64,000 bases of DNA from positions 1 to 64,000 of the forward strand of contig JACATO010001055.1 of assembly GCA_018389105.1 (NCBI GenBank), written 5' to 3'. The notes below the pieces were generated by a model. The model was not told where the DNA came from, did no database searches, and was given only the letters and a program-made list of their open reading frames with translations. Made by a program: the position numbers and the translations under genes. Numbering within the stretch: the stretch's first letter is position 1; every line of letters starts with the position of its first letter. Origin of the DNA: Nautilus pompilius. Its lineage: Eukaryota > Mollusca > Cephalopoda > Nautilida > Nautilidae. This document shows, in pieces, positions 42,001 to 48,700 of the stretch.

Positions 42001-42666
42001 GTTCAGCAATTTTAACAACAACAACAACAATAATAATAATAATAATAATGAAGAGTAAATAAGGATATGTGATCAAGTTCCTTCATGATAATTAACAAAG
42101 GATCTGATAAACTAAATTTCAGTTTGGAACTCTTAGTATATCAGAATATAAAAATATTCTAACAAAATGTACTAAAATAATTGTGATCTATCCAGTTTCA
42201 GCAAACATTTTTCTTGTTTTTAAAATCAATCTTAAACTCAAAATTATTTACATTTGAAATAATAAAAATTGTTTTTACTTGTTAAAAAGATAATAGAAAG
42301 AATACTTACTCTCTACATTCAAACACAATTCTGGTGATGTACCATGGTCAGGCTTACATTTCCAGCATTTGTTAGCAGTGGTGACCGAATCTATATGCAG
42401 CACTGATGTTGTCTGATTCAGGGTTGATTTGTAGCCAGTCGGATAGGTACATGGTCTCCAGGTAGTGCATGTTATAAAAGATCTGCTATTTCTAAACCAT
42501 TCCAAAGAAAAGGTAGAGGTATATTTGCAAGTCAATGTCACGGGTTTGTTCTCCAACACATTTTGTGGCCCAGTCAAGGTATTGCTCCTTAAAAATAAAG
42601 AATTAAAACAGCATAAATATTTGCAGGAAGATGTCTAATGGTGGCTAAAATAGTAATAGAAATGGC

Positions 42667-42713
<47 letters not shown>

Positions 42714-45700
42714 CTCTCATACCTTAAAAGTGTAACATCAATAACTGTGTGCAATGTTCATTTATGATCAGTCACCTATTTAGAACCAAACAAGAAACAC
42801 CAACAAATACAGGTTTTTAAGATTATTTTTAAAAGATTTTAGATTAAAAGTAAAGAAAATCCATGTTTTCACCAGAAATAAATGTATTAAAAAAAAAAAA
42901 GAAAAAAAGCACATTTATCTCTTCTTTCTGAGCAATGTGTTTTATTCTGGTACACTTGTATAAAGTATGGATTTATTGGCAGAAGCCACCCCTCAAAGCC
43001 TGTTATCTGACTGGACTAGTATAATTCCTGATATCAAATCCCAATTGTTGTGTTCCCAGTTTCGGTTACTTTCTTCTGCTATTTTTCATTTCATTCTATG
43101 CCACACAATTCTCCAACAGATTTAAATGTAAACTGTTTCCTGTTCGTTAAATACTAAAACCATGAAGTGGTGCTAATATATTTAAAAGAAAGAAAAATTT
43201 CAGAACTCAGATTATTTTATAGAAGTAATAAAACAATTTCAAAAATATTTACATGCAATTTATTTACATTCTGTATGCAGCACAAAATATTAACACGTGC
43301 AGCTTACATCGCTGAAATGACTTTCATTATATCTACAAGCTGTACGTGCTGCTGCTCTTTTCAATTTGTCATCTCAATATGAATTGCCCAAACCTCCCTG
43401 TATTAATCATCCTTTTTTCCTTCAAAAGCAAGTTTTTTTGTTCATTTAACCACTAACTATAGCTACCAACTTTAAGCCAGTTTTCATTCAGCACTTTTCC
43501 ACTTAAGTGTAAAACCTAAATTATTTTGGGGGGGGGTCACATTGTTATGAACCAGTCAGAACAATGCCAAGTCCTTCGTAATACCGTCACATCACATTGC
43601 TGCCTATAGTATTTCTATGCTCACAAATATTAAAGAGCTGCCTGTGCATATCATTTAGCTACATTGTGGAACAATCTTCCAGATAAATGAGGTGTTGGAA
43701 TAACTTTGAAACATGTTTATAATCATGGAGAGATATTTGAAAAATATACTGCGAGGTTCAGGTATCAAAACCCAGTGTCTATTTTTATTCACTGCATCAC
43801 ATTATCAATCATCAGAACAACTCTGTTGTTTGTATTATTGAATCTCATACTTTAGAAAGCCAAACGTGTCAGTTTTATCTATCTTCGACATTTTAATTGT
43901 GAGATAATACAGCACACCCAAATGAAGAAATTCAACTTCAACTTTCTCTTATAAAGTTATCTGACATATTGGATTTGCACCTAGGCCAACACAAAAATCA
44001 AAATGCTCAGCTGATCTCTGATTGGATGAAATGATACACACATCCAAGAAATTTCCATGATGAATACCGCACATCAGTAAAAGTAATATAGGGAGAGATG
44101 TAAAGACACTAACTTACTTGGCCTTTAGAGTGTGTAATGTATCCTCCTTTTTATGCCAATCCCTTACACCGCACTTCCCATGTTTGGCCATATGACCACA
44201 ACAAACTTTACAACTTCTAGCTTAAAAAGATATCGTGTGAGATTTGCGTGACTTTACAGGAGGCATTTTAAGATGGGGTGGAGGAGTTTTTGGGAATATG
44301 TATACATATAGATAGAATGTAACTGGTGAGCATGGGCTAGTTGTTGGTTAAATAATTTCACATATAACAGTGAAATGCTCACCTAATTAGTAAACATTCC
44401 TGGAAATAATCGATGTAGTCTGATTCAAATAAATAATTTTTCTGAAATAAACTGTAAATTTCTTTTTTTTTTAAATCAAGGCAATTTCAATGACTGTCAA
44501 TAATTTAGTCAATTTGGAGTTTGAGTCAAAACCTTGACTTCCTGAGGAAAAAAGGTATTGATTTAAATGCCAAAAAATACAGTAGTTTCTCTTGTTCAGT
44601 TGTTTCATTATTATGGTTTTCCTTTATCATTACATATTAAACATTTTCCATCATAATCTACGATATCTCCTCTACAAACCTTTGCATTTATGTTTACTTT
44701 AATATTATGACTGCAAATTATATGTAAAGTAAATGTATCACATTGTGTTCAACTCTAGTAATTCCTTTCCTACTTCCATCTTCTAATAAGAAAACCATAA
44801 AAAATTATATTTTAATGTTAAGCTATTTATTTTTTGTTTCACAAATATATATATATGATGCTGATATCAGAGCTGATAATGGAATTTTAAAAAATTCCAA
44901 AACCTTTGTGTAATATCCAAAAGAAAAGATGATTTAATTCTCATTTACATGAATTTTCATTTAATTGTAATAAGATTTCATATTTATAGCTTGAGGCACA
45001 AAATAGTGTTACTACAAGTTCAATAATTTTAATAAAGTATGTTAAACTACACAATTTTCTAAATTACTGTTTACTCCATGTATTTTACAATGAAATAGAA
45101 TCTTAAATAAAATTCTAACACATACAATTAACAGCAGTTTGTGAGTTTATCCAAAAGGCGGTATTCAGCAGAGAATGTCACAATACTAAACTCTTTTAAG
45201 AAGGAATGGAAATGAATTTGAAATATTATTCTCAGAAAGTATATCAAGTAAATGAATTCCACTTCCTTTTACAAACAAAAATTTGGCTTTATATTATCCT
45301 TCAGTAGTTACTGGATACTTCCTATCTAATCAAAAAAATGTTTGCATGTTTCATACAATAACTGACTTTCAAAGTTTATTGCATTAAAAATCAAACATTC
45401 TATTACTTACCAGAAAATGAAAATATGCTCAAAAACAGGAGCCACATAGAAGATGGTGCTGTCCAACACTGCAACCAAGGTAAAAAAGGTAAACATTTGA
45501 ATATAAAGATATCTTCAAACAAAAAGTCATTTATATAAAAGGTGTGAACAACATTCCAAGATGGAATTTTGTGTAGAAACATCAATAACTGACAAGTGAT
45601 ATATGAAGTCTCAATGTAGCCATAGTTATGATAATACAACACCTGAAGCAAAATTGCATAATTCTGAACTAATCATGTGTTATAAGTGTAGCAGCATACA

Positions 45701-48700
45701 GGCATACCAGAAGTGACTAGCATATCTCAAGATGGCAGGTGAGCATCAACCAAATTTTGATGAATGTTAGGGAATAATAAGTCAATATCCAAAGGTCAAA
45801 TATCACAGACTTAGATAATACTTTATCTATCTGCCAAGTCTCTTCTGTGCTTTCTCAATAAGCATGTAAAAAGAACATTGCATCCTTACACCAGGATTTT
45901 AAACAACAGACAGGAAATTGTACAGAATTCTTCAGAACATCATAAAAAGAACAATGAATCAGTTCTTTCAATGGAAAACACTATCATCACCAAAATCATA
46001 GAAAGTAAGGCAGGAGAGACTAAAAGTAAAGACAATGCAGCATTCAGTAAATCATTTTTTTGGTCAAACATTGCATTTCTATTATCGTATATCCAACCTG
46101 TTCACTAGACTTGGCACAATGGGATCTTTACTCTTCCTGAAAATAAAGTCATGTGTCTATAATTATTGTAAATATGGAAGATACTCTGCATCAGACATTG
46201 TAAAAATACATAGAACCACTGGATTAAATGCATACATGTGGAAAGTGACTACTCTGAAGGGTACCCTGTAAATATTCAGACAGGATATTAGCACAATAAA
46301 TTCAGTCAGAAATCTTTTTCATTATACCTCATGGTCTCTCTCTCTCACTTATTTCACTATACAGCAAAATAGTGTTAATGATTTATAAAACTTGTTCATT
46401 TTGCACCATTAAATAATTCAAATGCACCCCTCACTCTTGTTAATTTTGTTCTTCTATTAAAGGTTTACTGGCCTTCCAAAGGTAGGTAAATATGTAGCAA
46501 CCAATTTACACAAGTTCAGAAAAACAACAAAAAGGACTCAACCAAGGTTACTTTTATCAAAATGTTGCATTTTATGCAGATGACATCCACATTTCATTTA
46601 TCAGTAACCGAAGTCCAAGGCAGATAATGCTGTGAAAATATAGTTCCTAGGATAACTGTTATGTAGATTCCAAATATTGGTTAAAATGATATGACTTATT
46701 TTTGTTCCAAATTAGGCATTTGATTAAGTCATTTAATGCATAAAGCTATATTTGGAGCTTAATAATTGCCAAGCTAAGCACTTTCAAAGTATGTAATTCT
46801 AAGCTTATTCCACACTGAGATAACAGAATCAGAGACTAGAATATGAGCAGTCTGCCGTTACCTTCTAAAGATAAAGAAGCCTTCTCCGAATTTGCAAACA
46901 AAAAGATATCCTAACTTCAAAACCTGGGTGACTTGGATTCGATCTTATTTTATTGATGCAAAATAATGATATTTCTTCATTTCAGCTATTGAATGCTGAA
47001 ACTGCTTCTTCCATACCTTTACTTAAACAAATGAGGGTCATCCTTGAGCATGCTCGTTACCATAGCAGAAAAGATCACTGGCTATTAGAATTTTGCTCTC
47101 TACAGACTGCTGAAAGCTTTCATGGGCAGCCATGTGCTTCACTGTCCATACCATTCGATCGAACATTGATTGGCAATGACTGGAAACGAAAAGTCACCAC
47201 TAAAATCCATGCCACATTTTGCAGTTTCATATTCTTTTCAACTATGAATCTCAGCATTCAGAAGAGTATTGGATGTTTGACTTTACCAAGGATGCTCTGT
47301 AAACACGAGACTACCTTCTGCTAGAAAGGTATACAGAGTTTCTGTTTCAGATAACAGAATTTTGTTTGATTTTTTTTAAATTTTTATTATTTTCAATACT
47401 GAATTTAATGACTGACCTACCTTGTAGTAAACTACACTATATATCGTATTATGTAGAGAAACTGAGAATTTCAAAACTTGAAAATGTTTTTTGTTTTTAA
47501 TATGCAGCTGAGCTGAGCTTTAAAGCTAAAAATTGCTGTTATTTGTAGTTCCTAAAACAATGTACAAATTAGAAAATGTCTCATTTTATTTTTCGTTTGT
47601 GCTTTGGTAATAGTGAATATCCCTCTGCTAGAAGACAGCTTTTAATCACATTCCATTTCTTCAAGAGGCGGTAGTTTAATTGTCTTTAAGATATCAATAG
47701 TTTGGGGCTTTAGCCTGAGCTGAATTAGGGGTACTCCGATTAGTTCTACCTGTTTGAGAAAGAGTAACTGCAGCTTGGAGGAAAATCAATCCGAACCATG
47801 CAAATGAATGCAACAACAAAAGTGCCAGCAAAGGTATGATCAAGATAGGTAACTGAGCAGCATATTTGAGAGGAAAAGCAACTTCAAATTACACAAGTGT
47901 TAATAACCATAGTGAATCTTGTGACACAATGCACTGGAATGTATTCAGGTTCAAACATCAGTCTCTTTTTTAATACAAGGTATCTGAATATAAATTCAAA
48001 GTCACAAGTCAATGTTATCCTGCACAGACTCCTAGGTCCTACTTATGCTGAAATTTAGGGCCATTAACCTTAGTTCTGTTTGATTTAATTAAGTGGACCA
48101 CCAAGTCAAAATAAGATTTTGCAATTTTTTTTAGATTATTGTATTTTTAATGAAAACTATACACGAGTCAATCATCTGTCGCTACACGGAAATTATATTT
48201 AACGAAGAAATTATAAATATAAAATGGATTTAAAACATTGAACTGAAGATTATATCTCAGTTTGGTAACAACATTGAAATAATTGTATAATCACGCCTTT
48301 CCAAATAACCATCACATTTTTAAAAAAGTAGTTCAATGTGGGGCTGATTTTGATTGTTTCTTTGATTCTACAATAGTTATGTGAATATAAGACCTCTGAT
48401 CAATCTGAGGATCACATTCATAGATGTAGCTTGGTATTTCAGTATGGTCGCATGTTGTTAACATTTCTGCCTAATGATGGGCGACAGACACAACACAAAA
48501 ACAAGATGAAAGAAGCATGAGAGAAAACCACTTTCAAACAGACCTTGTAAGGCTAAAGGATCAAATAAAAACCAAGATAAAATAGTTATTGGAGCTGGCC
48601 TTGTTGTGCATGTATGAGCCTGCAAATGTACAAAATAAGAACCATAAAGAATTAAGTAAATTCCTCCAAGAATTCAACTCTCAGATTTTCTGACAATAAA

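Noticed and set aside
44399-44425. 17-nt micro-exon between TTATTTCCAG and GTGAGC on the minus strand
   Set aside because: It would break the frame between receptor exons 2 and 4, and the exon at 44118-44220 already satisfies the phases.
46953-47324. Plus-strand frame of 123 codons
   Set aside because: No recognisable motif and no supporting splice sites; it lies in the first intron of the Ig gene.
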